Assembly (NCBI GenBank): GCA_037951105.1
Contig: JBAMJV010005525.1
Coordinates: 1-64,000 of the forward strand
Length of the DNA: 64,000 nucleotides
Reading direction: 5' to 3'
Source: Echinarachnius parma
Lineage: Eukaryota; Echinodermata; Echinoidea; Clypeasteroida; Echinarachniidae
Position numbers and translations under genes: made by a program. Below the pieces are notes generated by a model, which was given only the letters and a program-made list of their open reading frames with translations, was not told where the DNA came from and ran no database searches. Every line of letters begins with the position of its first letter. The stretch's first letter is position 1. Below, one piece after another: positions 1-13,434 of this stretch.

Positions 1-243
1 ACCAAAGACCTACGGAAACCCTCAAAAAGGCTCAAATGGTGGTCCATGGAGCCGAACTAGAAGAGAATAATGGACTTGGCGCTAGTCAAATACATAGCCA
101 AGTCATTCCGGGGGTCTATGGAGCTGCATTTTTTGAAAATCGGGTATCTTTAGAGCTCGGATTGGGTGTGAAAAAGGGGTTGTTTTAAGCGGCACATACT
201 CATCTTACATTATACATGAGTGCCCCCCCCCCCCCCCCCCCCC

Positions 244-484
244 GGGGCTAGGGCGCTAGGCCAGCATTCTCTATTTTACTTGCCCCAATATAAAATGTAT
301 TGTTCTTGCCCTCTTTTTTCTCAATGAGATTTAATACACAAATGAAATTAACATTGTTTTCTCATACTTTTTTTTAGTTGCCTGATCGGGCAAGCAAACT
401 TGTAAATTAATGATATTTTACTTCCCCGACGTCAATTTTGACTTGCTCCAGGCAAGCGGGCAAGTGCTAGTGTCGAGCCCTGGG
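244..484. repeat. GGGCAAGT-type repeat, copy in the upstream region
   Basis: Multiple GGGCAAG / CTTGCCC motifs and a GTCGAGCCC end. Other copies lie at 4664-4799 plus 5889-6080, 6160-6420, 20082-20360, 20388-20745 and 29998-30222. Confidence 0.6.
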
Positions 485-864
485 CCTACATGTTTCTTTG
501 ATCTTTTGCATCCACCTCCTTTGTATCTTGTAACATAACTTTCCCTTTGTGTAAAAGTAAACCCCTCCAATTACAGCCAAGTTTGATTGGCCACTCACTG
601 TCTCACAATTGTTTTTTTATTGTTCTATGTCTCTGCCTCCTTTTTTCAGCTGTCCTCATTATGTGTTCTATGTGTATTCATAGTCTGGCATTTGTTCATT
701 CATCATTTAGTCTCTGAAGAAGAGTCTGCTAGGATTTTTTAAAATTTAGGTCCCATATTGCTTCTCATTTTATTACACAGGCGATACTTGAGTAGATAAG
801 CATTTTTCAGCAGTATTTTGCATCATTATTTTGAAAGCAATTTCCCCCTCATGATTGTATTTTT

Positions 865-942
865 TCCGCAAATTATTGGCGCGGGGGGGGGGGGGGGGAG
901 GGGTGGGGGGCACGTGCCCCCATAGCTATGCCACTGATGTAT
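865..942 (-). repeat. G/C-run repeat (CAGTGGCATAGCTATGGGGG type)
   Basis: AATTATTGG, a run of about 17 G, then CACGTGCCCCCATAGCTATG and CCACTG. The minus-strand ORF over it is a repeat artefact. Confidence 0.7.
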
Positions 943-1394
943 ATGGGCTGCAGGAATTAAAGGGCAATGCAACTCAAGAATAGAGTTTATCCTACATGAT
1001 ATATCGTAATATGCCTTTTTATTATATAACATAACTCCGACTCAGATTTCTGCTTTGGGAGCTTCTATTGAAACCATTGTCTGAATACTTGTATATGCTT
1101 TGACGAGTCTGTAAATCAGTGAAAAGCTTTTTGTTCGGCCCGTAGCACACTCGTCATAGTTTGCAAAGCATGTCGGGCAATTACAAGAACATGGCCGCTC
1201 CCATCACCTTTTGCCGCCGTAAGAATTAGTAAAATGTGGGTATGTTCACGTAAGGATTGCATGGGATCCAGGAGGCCAAAATTGCCAAGTTATGTATCAA
1301 ATAAAACGTCTGTTCACCCTCTAAACGATAATAATAGCCAAAAGCCATAGTTTCATTGCCCTTTAATTGTGAATAACTTTCTATTCTGTTTCAG

Positions 1395-1458
1395 CTTGAA
1401 AAAAAACAACAACAATCAAATGTGAAATGTTCCTGAATAGGATGGTGCAACAATCATC
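1395..1458 (+). other. PDZD8: Candidate 5' UTR part of the first PDZD8 coding exon
   Basis: A pyrimidine-rich tract ending in TTTCAG at 1389-1394 precedes the start codon by 64 bases. This suggests an upstream non-coding exon spliced to 1395. It could instead be chance sequence in a continuous 5' UTR; no promoter motif is evident. Confidence 0.35.
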
Positions 1459-1605
1459 ATGATTTTCATCGTGATCTTGTCCGTCCTGTTTGGAGGGGTC
1501 CTAATGCTCGTTCTGCAAGCATCATGGCTGTACTGGTACTTCAAGGATCAGCCCAAGAAACCACCTCTACGAAAGCACTCCTATGATAGGGTTCAGCAGA
1601 GAAAT
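1459..1605 (+). CDS. PDZD8: PDZD8 exon 1: N-terminal membrane anchor
   Basis: 49 codons, phase 0 at the end, donor GTAAGT. Residues 3-27 are a hydrophobic helix ending in SWLYWYF, followed by a basic Pro/Lys stretch (KKPPLRK). This fits the ER signal anchor that precedes the SMP domain in the family, with the basic side expected in the cytosol. Confidence 0.93.
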
Positions 1606-4600
1606 GTAAGTCTAGGGCGTACCCTTAGTGGTGGCTCAAGTGCCAATGACCACAACAATTTTATTTAGCAACTAGAAATTCTGGTATTAACCAATAAAAT
1701 AATTAGGATCTACAAGTCTTTGTTGGGTATTTATCCGATGTGTCATGGCAACCTGTAAAGAAAAGCTTAAAAAGTGACTCCTGAAGTAATGTCACTTTAA
1801 AAAAAATTGAATCCTAGCAAAAGGGAAATTAGTGGTGGACATTTGTTCTGTGATATTGTGTGTGCATGCTCGCAGTTCCAGTACACACTATTTCAGGGGT
1901 CAAAAATTATGCCACTCAACTGTAAGGCAATTCTAAGCAAATTGTCAAGCTGGTGTAACCAATATTTCACCCCTTCACCATTTGAGTCCTGCCAGTGTCA
2001 AGTACTGCTAGTGTTCCAGTACTTATATTAATGAGAAAATAAATATTTCAAAGATTAAATGCTCAAATGATGCTGAACCCCACTCTTCAATTGTGTGCAA
2101 GTCATGGCTAAAGGCTCTCAGCCAGTGACCAATTGTGAGGGCACACTTATGTATTACTTTTCTACGGGATTTTCCATTAAAAATGTTTTTTGTCAAATTA
2201 TTGGGAGGGAGGGGGGGGGGGGGAATGTGTCCCCCATAGCTATGCCACTGCTCTCTTAACACAGATTGCATGTAAAAAGCTGTTTGTTGTGTACCATGTT
2301 TGGGTGTCAATTAGCCTTGGGTACCATGCTTAGGTGTTAGTTAGCCTTGTGCCATTGGCAGCATATGGCTAGTATGCTCCCAGTATAAAAAGTACACAAT
2401 ATCATTGTGTGGGTTTGAACTGTACCTGATGACCATGGGTAATAATTTTACCTATTCCTTACTAGATTCTAGTATCGCCATATACATGTAGTTAATACAG
2501 CAGGGCCCATGAGGTTCCCATAGGCAATGGGTTAATCAGTTGTTTCTTCATAATATCTTGTTACCGTTTGTTTGATATTGCAGGAACTCAGTGATCCGTC
2601 ATCCATTCTCAATACCAAGGAGAGCTGCCATGCCGTGAATGCACTAATTTCTTTCCTCTTCAACGAGCTGAAAGATTCGGTTCAGGTGCGACAATGGATC
2701 ATCAAGAAAATGAATGTGGAATTTGACGAGCTCCTCAATGCTAAGACTGCAGGAAAGATCTTGGAGCGGATTACTGTGAGTTCTTTACTCGGAAACTTTT
2801 TTAGAAATTTACATAATTACAAGTCTTGTAATTAAATGGAGGTCTACAATTGAAGAGTTCATACATATGCAAAAGCTGATAGAGCCCTTTAAAAAATCTT
2901 GTTTCCAATAGAGCTTCCAACATAGCAGACAAAATTTGTCTTGGTATGATTAATACTATCACATATTTTCTTATTACTTTGATTGTTTTACAGCAGGTTC
3001 AATAATTATTTTGATTATTTTGTACATATTGCATGGGATATCATGAGATGTAGTTGATAATCTACAAAACCTCAAGATTGCTTTTTAATTTGATTAAAAT
3101 GTCATATTTTGCCCCATAAAACAGGTAAGGGATTACTGTGTTGGCCCATCTTTCCCATTACTGAAGGAAGTGAAGCTCACAGCATTCACGACTGTAGAAG
3201 GAACAGATATTCCAGAGGTAAGCCAGCACATCACAGTTTTGTAGTACATAGACCAGCAGACTCAACGAAAGCTGTTATGAAAAAGCAAGCGAAAATGCCA
3301 GGGCTTGGCTTTCCTTTTTGAATAATAATGTCAGAAAATGCAAGATCATCCCAGTGGGTTTCTCCAAGGCAATTTCACTAAACGTAGAACTATTTGTCAA
3401 ACTATTTGCACAAAGAGTTGCAGCAATCGATTGGCAATTAATTGCAAGTCAGATAATAGGCACATTTGAACCAATCTGATTTGCACATTTAGTCACATAA
3501 TCTGACTTGCAATTAATTGTAACTTTACAATTGCATCTCTCTCGGCAACAGGGCCAGTTCATTGTAACAATAATAAGTTAAATTTATTTACCCCATCATA
3601 TTATTATTATAAAATTATTATTAAAATTATACTCTAAGCACTTTGCATTATTCTGTACATTACATCCCCCTCACTAGACTGTTGATGTAGCGGTAGACTT
3701 GGACTATGGTGGTGGTTTTCGCGTGTCAGTAGATGTCGACCTGGTCTTTGGAACGTCCGCCTATGTTTCGGTCATTGTATCAAAGCTCAAAGGGACTGCG
3801 CGGCTGGAGTTTACAAGAAACCCCTACTCCCATTGGTCATTTTCCTTCTATGATGTAAGTTGTTAGATTTAAAGGGGTAGTTTAGTTTTGGTAGAGAGGG
3901 CACTGCACATCACAATTTTTTTGTGAGGTAATGAAAAACTGAGTGTCGAATTTGAGAGAACATGTAATTTTAATGGCAGAATAAACTTTATTTGGTCAAA
4001 ATCGGTCCAGAAACGGCTGAAATATCAATAAATATATCTGATCTTATAATTATTTGGGGCCCAAATAATTAGATGATTTTTTCAAAAAATTCAAAAAATG
4101 CTTACACTTTTTCAAAAATTTTCAAAAGCGTTTTTTAAATAGTTGTTGATGATCTATCTACCTAATCATTATTTCAATAAAAGATCACATGCATAATTTT
4201 GTATGAAAAATGGTTTAAACCAATGCCTTTTTAGAGAGCACCCTCTTGTGTTTTAATGGCTCTTTTTGAATGATAACGGGCGTTTTACATAGTCGTTTGT
4301 AATTTTTTATACCTTTCGAGCATGGTGGAGTAATAACTATTAGTTTATAATGTTACTGTCCCGGTTTGGGGTACTAAAGTTCAGCCTTACCAAAACTAAA
4401 CTACCCCTTTAAAATATATATTTTTAAACAAATTATATTTTACAAAACTTTTTTTTTATTACTATATATAATACGTCGATGAGGACCTTCCCAAGTTTTA
4501 TTTAGTTAAAATTATATATTGAGGAAGCAAAGAGTGCTACCACTCACATTCCACTTCGGTGCATTTTAGCAGACATATTTGTAGTGGAAAGAGGACTACA

Positions 4601-7600
4601 CTCATCATATATAAGAAGGGCTAGGTTTGGTTTTTAAATGGCTTTCAAACTATAAACATAATTATAGCACTGGCCCGCTGACCCGGGGCCAGTGAAATTG
4701 CACTTCAGGCCAGTAAAAATGTATGAAAGTCATATTTTGGTGGCCTGATCGGGCAAGCAGATTTTCAACCCGACATTGACAAAATTAGACAAATCTTGTT
4801 TTTATGCCTCCGCCAACGAAGTGGCCGGAGGCAAATATGTTTTCGGGTTGTCCGTCCGTACGTCCGTCCGTACGTACGTCCGTCCGTCCCGTTTTCGTTC
4901 TCGCGATATCTCAAGAACCAAGTGACGGATCAATTTCAAACTTGGTATGAGTGTACATATTGGGGTGGCAATGATCTGATTAGATTTTAGGGGTCATGAG
5001 GTCAAAGGTCAAGGTCACAGGCCTCAATATATATGCAAAAATGCCTCGTTCTCGCGATATCTCAAGAACTGGTTGACGGATCAAATTCAAACTTGGTATT
5101 AGTGTAGATATTGGGGTGGCAATGATCTGATTAGATTTTGGGGTTCATGAGGTCAAAGGTCAAGGTCACAGGACTCAATGTATGTGCAAAAGTGCCTCGT
5201 TCTTGCGATATCTCAAGAACCGGTTGACAGATCAATTTCAAACTTGGTATGAGTGTACATATCGGGGTGCCACTGATCTGATTAGATTTGGGGGGTCATG
5301 TGGTCAAAGGTCAAGGTCACAGGACTCAATGTATACGTGCAAAAATGCCTCGTTCTTGCGATATCTCAAGAACCGGTTGACGGATCAATTTCAAACTTGG
5401 TATGAGTGTACATATCGGGGTGCCACTGATCTGATTAGATGTGGTCATGGGTCATGTGGTCAAAGGTCAAGGTCACAGGACTCAATATGTATGCGAAAAT
5501 GGCTTGTAATGGCAAAATTTCAAGAACTGAATGTCAGATTTCAATCAAACTCTGTACCTGAATGTATCATAAAGAGTCAACGTAGCCATAAAATGTTGGG
5601 GTCATGAGGTTGAGGTCAAGGTCACGGGACTTATTATACGTATGCAAAAAAGCTTGTAATGCCAAAATCTCAAGAACTAAATGTCAGATTTCAATCAAAC
5701 TTGGTACCTGAATGTTTTTTAGGGAGCCATCAAAGATTAGGGTCATATGGTCAAGGTCACAGGACTCAAAATATATGAAAAATATTTTTAAAAATTAAAT
5801 CAGTGCATGTTAATATGGGCTTGATATTAAAATCGCGTGATAGCGGAGGCATAATTTTCGATTGCGCGCAATCGAAGATCCATCTAGTCTTCCATGTCAT
5901 GCTTCATCTATTATCACAGATCTGATCAGGAAAGAGTGATCTTTTGAATAGTAAATAGTTTACTCATGAAATAACATTTTCGGGCCAGTAAATTTATCTT
6001 TCGGGCCACCAGAAAAGGGGACAAATGATTTCACTGGCCCAACCGGGCCACTGACCAAAAAGGTAAGTGTGGAGCCATGATTATAGTACAAAAAGTAACT
6101 TAAAAGCCCCTTCTCTGTCTTAACCGTTGATGCAAATCTGAACTGGCTTTAGTGAATGTTGGACATTAACACGGGCCTGCTCACCCAGGGCCAGTAAAAA
6201 TTAGCTTCGGACAACCACATTTCATTGATGCTAAATTCCACTGGCATGAACGGGCAACCAAATGTAACATAATTGTTAAAGCTTCTCTTTATTTGGGGCA
6301 ACTTGAATTTTTAATTCATGATCATAATTATTTATACTTATATATTGATTTGTATGGTTCTATATAAAACAAATGAGCAATATTGTTTTTACTTGCCCTG
6401 ATTGGGCCCACAAGGCTTAAAAGTATTTAATTTCATTTGAGCATTTATTCCAATTCAAATTTAAATTAAAAATACATGATTTCAAAGATTCATATACAAT
6501 AAAAAAAACCCATTAAACAACAATTACAAAAGCATTACAACTATTAACATTAACAGCATACAAAAATAGCACACACATAGAAGAAGAGAAATGAAAGCAA
6601 GATTTACAATATGAACCATTCCAGAAATTGGTTAATAAAAAAATTATCAATTAATAATTTCAGAAAGGGGGTGCACAATTAAAAGCCATAAAGAGGCTTG
6701 ATAAGTTTCGTGCACACCAGATTATTTAGTTTATTCATGAGTAATAACTTTAAAAGTATGGCAAATCAAATGGTCTTTATAAAATAATCATAACATAATA
6801 CCTAAACGATTACTGTCTAATGTATCAAAACAAAGAAACAACAATTGATGTTCTTTAAAAAATGAAATATTAACAAACACAATTAATATTGAGTAATTAA
6901 ATATTTTTTATACTGCCTTTTGAAAACATTATTTTAAGCAATATTAAAATTATTGAAATCAATATTATTTCATACTTCTGGTCCTGTGTTTCGTAAAGAA
7001 TATTTAGATAAATCATTAGTGTACGTCCAGCGGTCGAATTTGTTGTAATTTCTTGTAGAATAACCGTGAATATTACGATTCAAAGTAAACTTATTCATTA
7101 AATACGAAGATAACATATTCAAAAAGTAGCGTTGCATGAGGGATGCTGTTTGTAATAAATTTATATCTTTCAGTTTAATACCAATAAACTGCACTCCTTT
7201 CACAATATTCTGAATAATCATGCACTTTGTATGGTAAGTCTTTACGTACATATAATCCGACTCCTCCACCATGTCCATTACTTCTATCTGAGCGTATAAA
7301 ATCATACCCATCAATATCAAAGCTTACAATACTGTTTGGCTTTAACCAGGTTTCGGATATGCCTATGATAGAAAATGAGAAATGCAAACAATTAATGTAA
7401 CTATGTATTCGGTCAAAATTTTTAGGCAGACTTCTAGCATTTATGTGCAACATACTAAATTGTTTGTCAGATTTTCCATCATCAAGGTGTTCAATTTCAG
7501 GTCGCAATAAATACTGAACAGGAATATCACTATTTGAATTTTCATTTGTATCATCTTCGATGCCATACTGAAAGCATTCCGTATTCAAACGATTTTCAAC

Positions 7601-10600
7601 ATTTTCAGAAGAAATTGAATCTGTCATTAACGAAAGCAAATCATAATCATCAATGCAAGCAAAAGGCAAACAATTAAAATAACTTAAAACGTCATTGTTG
7701 ATTTCCAGACCAGGTCTTATTGGATGTTGTAAGGTGGTATCTTCTAGGGTCATATGTTATCGAGGAATATTATCAAATATGAAAACAAAATAAAAAAAGA
7801 AAGAAAGGGGAAAAATGAGAATGAACAAAATTCAATATGTTACAACAACAACAAAAAACAAACATATGTACAGTATCTTATTATGTATGTGAACAAATTA
7901 TTTACAGGGTTATTTTATGTATCTGAAGTCCAGTCTCTGAAAAATAAAAGGATCGAGGTGAAATGTTGAGTATATCTATGCTATGCAAAGTGTTTTGGAA
8001 TCATATGTTTCTGAGTTCATCTTTGCTCCGTATCACTCTCTTATTCAGAAATAATTGGTTTAATTTTCCCCTGCAGGAACCAGAGATAGACTTTGATGTG
8101 GAAACTCACTTTGAAGGTCGCACTGTCCATCAGCTCGGATCGCTAATCATCAACCAGGTAATAATCATGACTTGGATCGAAGAGTATTCTTCAAAAGCCT
8201 GTCGGGGCTTGCCGTTAAAGGGATCTAGTGATGAATGGTTGATAAAATGTGTATTGTTGTGATCTGATATGTCCACTGAGTAATGTGTGAAAAGTTCATG
8301 TGAAATGGATGTTTTATATGGCAGAGTAATGGGCAAACAAGCTCAATGATATTTGCTAACTTATTGCACTGTCTTTGTACACAGTCATAACTTTCCAGTG
8401 GATAATTCAAAATCGAAAATATCTTTTAAACAAAAAGGAAATTCGAAAAAACCAAGAACTGTTCCATGCCTTTAATGGTTATACAAAATACATGAAGTTA
8501 TTAGAGAACCACTAGAGTTCAAAGTAAGATTTGTGGATATAGACAATGATTCTAGATCCCTTCAAAAGTTACCAACACCCCAAAATAATGTTCTGATATA
8601 TGAAAGAGAATAGTTTTAGTAGTCCTTTCCACCAAAAAGTTCAGAAAAATAAGTTTCCAGGATTTTTTTTAGAATTTGCATACTCACAAGCTCCGTGCAT
8701 CGTTTACAAGTTCCCGGAATCGACTCGCCGGTCGCGCCGAGGAAAAACAAGCAGCCGACCACGTCCGATGGCCGCAGACTGTCCTCGTGCGTGGACTACG
8801 AGACGGTCAGAGAACTGTCCACGCAGCAGGACATAGGTGATAGGCTGCAGAAACTGAAAAGGATTATAAAGGACACCATCCACCCGGTCATACTAAATTA
8901 TCTTTTCATGGGTCTGCAGAAGAAGACTAGTTCTATTGTCTAGGAACGTGGTGAAGTGGTGGTGAAGTTCCTATGACGATAGAACTAGCCTATTTCTGAA
9001 TTTATCTTTCTGGTCTTTTAGTGTTACGTACTTGGACTCTGCTAGCACCTCAATCCTTTCGGATAGACAAATTATATATAAGTCTAATTACCTAATGATG
9101 CTTTGAAAAACAGACCAGTTTTATCTAAAGATATGAGCAGAAAACAAAGGAAATATAGTATGATTTAAAGAAAATCAAATCAAAATAATGTTGTATTAGT
9201 TTTTAAGTATTAATTTCTTGCATGGAGGAGACGACATTTTATTTTATATTGTTTTTTATTCGTAGGTGCTTAAAATAGAGGAAAATAATTATTGATATTA
9301 ATTATTTGTATTATTATTCCGCCCGTCTCTTTTTACAGCTACGGAAAACACTGCGTAAAAAGCACACTTTACCGGCATACAAGATTCGCAGCAAGCCGTT
9401 TTTCCCGAAGCCAGCCCCATCAGACGAGCAAGAGGTGCATGTTTGCGACAGTAAGATCAGCACGGGGCGTCTACTGGTCACCTTGGTGGAGTGCAGTCGT
9501 CTGCCAGTCAGTGAGAACACTACCAACTCGGAGCTCTATGTCACTCTCTGTGCAGGTGAGGATATATTATACAGTTAAACCTTTCAAAGTGGCCACCTGT
9601 CTATAGCAGCCAGCTTGTCTTTAGTGGTCACCTGTCTACAGTGGCCACTTTTCATGTTTCCCTTTGGTGGTCAGTATACACAGGTTTGACTGCATTATGT
9701 ATCGATATTAGGTGTGGGGCGGGTTGGGGAGATAGAAGGCTCCATTACAAGCTTCAAGCCATTTTTCCCCCGAAGCCAGCCCCATCAGACGAGCAAGAGG
9801 TGCATGTTTGCGACAGTAAGATCAGCACAGGCCTTCTGCAGGTCACCCTGGTTGAATGCAGTCGTCTGCCAGTCAGTGTGAACACTACCAACTCAGAGCT
9901 TTGTCTGTATGTATCTTGTTCTTCTTTTTTTGGCAAACATTTATTTTCTTTTGAAATATTTTCACAAGTATGTATCTCAGTTTCAACAGATTGGGTATTC
10001 ATTTTTTTCCCCCTTTTGCATTGCCTGCTACAGATTCACATGCGTGGAATCATGACGATATTGAACAACGTTTCCATGGTGACTCCTTGGAGATAGAGGT
10101 CACAAAAGGCGCTATAAAGAATGTCGGAATCACCTTCAGCAGAGGCATTTACAACAAGGAGGTCGTGGTAGCGAATATTAGTCCAGACTCCCCTGCAATT
10201 ATGACAGAACTGAGAAAGGTAATGATATTACAGTATGCCTCTATGTGAATGATCTGCTCAATGCTAATCATGAGTCGCTGGGAAGAAATGCTCCCCAGGG
10301 AGTGAAGTTAGCATATTCTTGACAACGCACGATTGTATTTGAAAAAATAAATCTTGTCTTTTACTATTATTGTGAAATGTAAGAAATTGAGAATTTGTTA
10401 ACATTGTTATTAATAAAATAAGGCTAGACTTTGATGTATATGTTCAGTCAAATTTGTTATAGCAACCACCTGTCTATAAGAAACACTAATGTTGACTCCC
10501 TATGATGTAGTGTGCATGTAAATGGACCTGTCTTTAAAGACCACCTTCTTATGAAGACCACTTTTCCTGTCTCCTTTGGGTGGTCTAAAGACAGGTTTGA

Positions 10601-13399
10601 CAGTAAAAGGTGTTAGAAGTTTTGAGGCAATAACTTTCAAACCAGTTCAGAGTAGCTTACTGCTGAATCAAAATAAAGTCCCAAGTATTCATGTGATTCA
10701 CTTTTATCTTTTGTCTTTCCAGGGTGATGTTTTGTTATCCATCGACGATGTGAAGATGACATCAGCTCGGCAAGCATCAAAGTTTGTCAAACAGGCAAAA
10801 GAAAGGTACAGTCATTCATACTTACATTACCATTCTGTTGTGTGTCATAGGCAATGCATAGATAATGCATAGTTTGTTTGATTGTTGTATGCCAACACAT
10901 GCATTGTGTATGTACACTGTACGACCAGGAGATTGTGCATACTGCATGTAAATGGTCATACTTCCTAGTATTATTGATTTCATTTCCACCTTGAAACAGC
11001 ATTAGCTTTTCTCTCCATGTTATTTCACCCATATGACTATAATCTTGGAAATAGTTGGGGTTTTTTTTTTCACATTTGGAGCTAACAATGAAATTGTTTT
11101 CTATATATTTCCTCTTATTTGTGATGGTGGGGGCCTATCTGATGTGTTATTTTGGCCGTCTAAAAATAAGGCTCAAGGGAGAGCCCCAGGGTATTCAAGT
11201 ATTCTTTTCCTGCTTTCGACAGGTTCGTGATGCAAGTTCAGAGACCTATCAACCTGCTGGACAGCCTTCCCGTTACTTCAGCCGCTTACGATCAGCCGGA
11301 CTTCAGACCGGAGGGAGACATGTCGCTGGAAAACGACTACGAAGACTTCATCAACATTCGCATCATGAACGAACTCGGCATCAAAGATGACGACGACGCG
11401 GAAACAAACTCCGTGCATCGTTTACAAGTTCCCGGAATCGACTCGCCGGTCGCGCCGAGGAAAAACAAGCAGCCGACCACGTCCGACGGCCGCAGACTGT
11501 CCTCGTGCTTGGACTACGAGACGGTCAGAGAACTGTCAACGCAGCAGGACATAGGTGATAGGCTGCAGAAACTGAAAAGGATTATAAAGGATACCATACA
11601 CCCGGCCATACGAGTCGATAAGTCGAGGGAAAATTTGGTAGCAGCAGCTGTATCCTTGAAGGCGATGGAGGTACCAGATATCGACCTGGATGCTATCAGC
11701 GTGTCCAGTATGACCTCACAGATGGATGATGTGGATGCGGGTCCTTCTTTCCCATCTTCCTCCTCCGCTCAGATTCCTTCTTCTTGCCCACCCTCCTCCT
11801 CCTCGGGTCAGTCCCAGGTCCCTCCTCCTCCTGACGTGCAGACCGGGGCTGAGGACATGCAGGAAACTTGTCTCGTACCCGCCACACCGGTAAGTTTGCA
11901 ATATTTTCAATAAATACTGCTCAAAGATTATGATTATGAATTATGATAATGTACTCTCAAACAAACAGAATGTATATTGTTATACTGCTGTACAATACAA
12001 ACAAAGGCAGGTTGCAGCCAGGGGCTGAGGACATACAGGAAACCAGAAAACAGAAATCTTGGTGTGATCTGTGCTATCAAGAGCCATTTATTATTATTAT
12101 TATTACCTATTATTATTATTTTTATTATTATTATTATTATTATAATTATTATTGTTATTCCATTTGACAGAATCCTGAATGGGACGAGACGTTCACCTTT
12201 TATGTTGGGGAGACGGACAACTACCTGAACGTCTGTGTCTGGAATCGTTTGGGCATGGCGGTTGGGGAACGTGATGTGCTGATAGGATACGTCAGTGTTC
12301 GGCTGATGGATATTGCTCTCCAGTGTGTGAGCACGCTGTCAGGAGAACACCTACAACTCTTTAAGCTGCAGCCTCCGGAACAAACCGCATGTGCCACGTG
12401 AGTTCTGATAGCATTCTTGTAATATATATTATTATTATCATCATCATCTTCATTATCATCAACAACATGATGTGCTGGTATGATATGCCAGTGTTCTTGT
12501 AATAGTATTATCATCATTTTTATGCCTCCGCCAACGAAGTGGCCGGTGGCATTATGTTTTCGGGTTGTCCGTCCGTCCGTACGTACATGCGTCTGACGTC
12601 CGCACGTACGTACGTACGTCCCGTTTTCGTTCTCGCGATATCTCAAGAACCGGTTGACGGATCAATTTCAAACTTGGTATAAGTGTACATATTGGGGTGA
12701 CAATGATCCGATTAGATTTTAGGGGTCATGAGGTCAAAGGTCAAGGTCACAGGACTCAATATATATGCAAAAATGCCTCGTTCTCGCGATATCTCAAGAA
12801 CCGGTAGACAGATCAATTCAAAACTTGGTATGAGTGTACATATTGGGGTGACAATGATCTGATTAGATTTTGGGGTTTATGAGGTCAAAGGTCAAGGTCA
12901 CAGGACTCAATATATGTGCAAAAATGCATCGTTCTTGCGATATCTCAAGAACCGGTTGACAGATCAATTTCAAACTTGGTGTGAGTGTACACATCGGGGT
13001 GGCAATGATCGGATTAGATTTACGGGTCATGAGGTCAAAGGTCAAGGTCACAGGACTCAAATATACATGCAAAAATGGCTTGTAATGGCAAAATTTCAAG
13101 AACTGAATGTCAGATTTCAATCAAACTTGGTATTTGAATGTTTCTTAGGGAGCCAATGTAGCCATCAAAATTTGAGGTCATATTGTCAAGGTCACAGGAC
13201 TTTGGGCTTGATATTAAATTCGCGTGATAGCGGAGGCATAATTTTCGACTGCGCGCAGTCGAAGATCCATCTAGTTATCACTGTCATCATCATCATCATC
13301 ATCACCATCACTACCACCAACATCATCATCATCATCAACATCATCATCATCAACATCATCATCATCATCATCATCATCATCCTCATCATCATCACTATC

Positions 13400-13434
<35 letters not shown>

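Larger units (their letters stand above)
1..1394. other. Upstream region of PDZD8
   Basis: Contains a run of about 25 C (218-243), a GGGCAAGT-type repeat and a G-run repeat. No coding exon or clear core promoter found. Confidence 0.5.

Noticed and set aside
8600..8943. Alternative PDZD8 exon in intron 5
   Set aside because: Available acceptors do not preserve the phase between exons 5 and 6, and no donor was found; treated as a pseudo-exon copy of exon 9.
9641..10096. 151-codon ORF spanning intron 6
   Set aside because: It joins a MITE end, the decayed exon 6 copy and intron sequence; the true exon 7 begins at 10034 in another frame.
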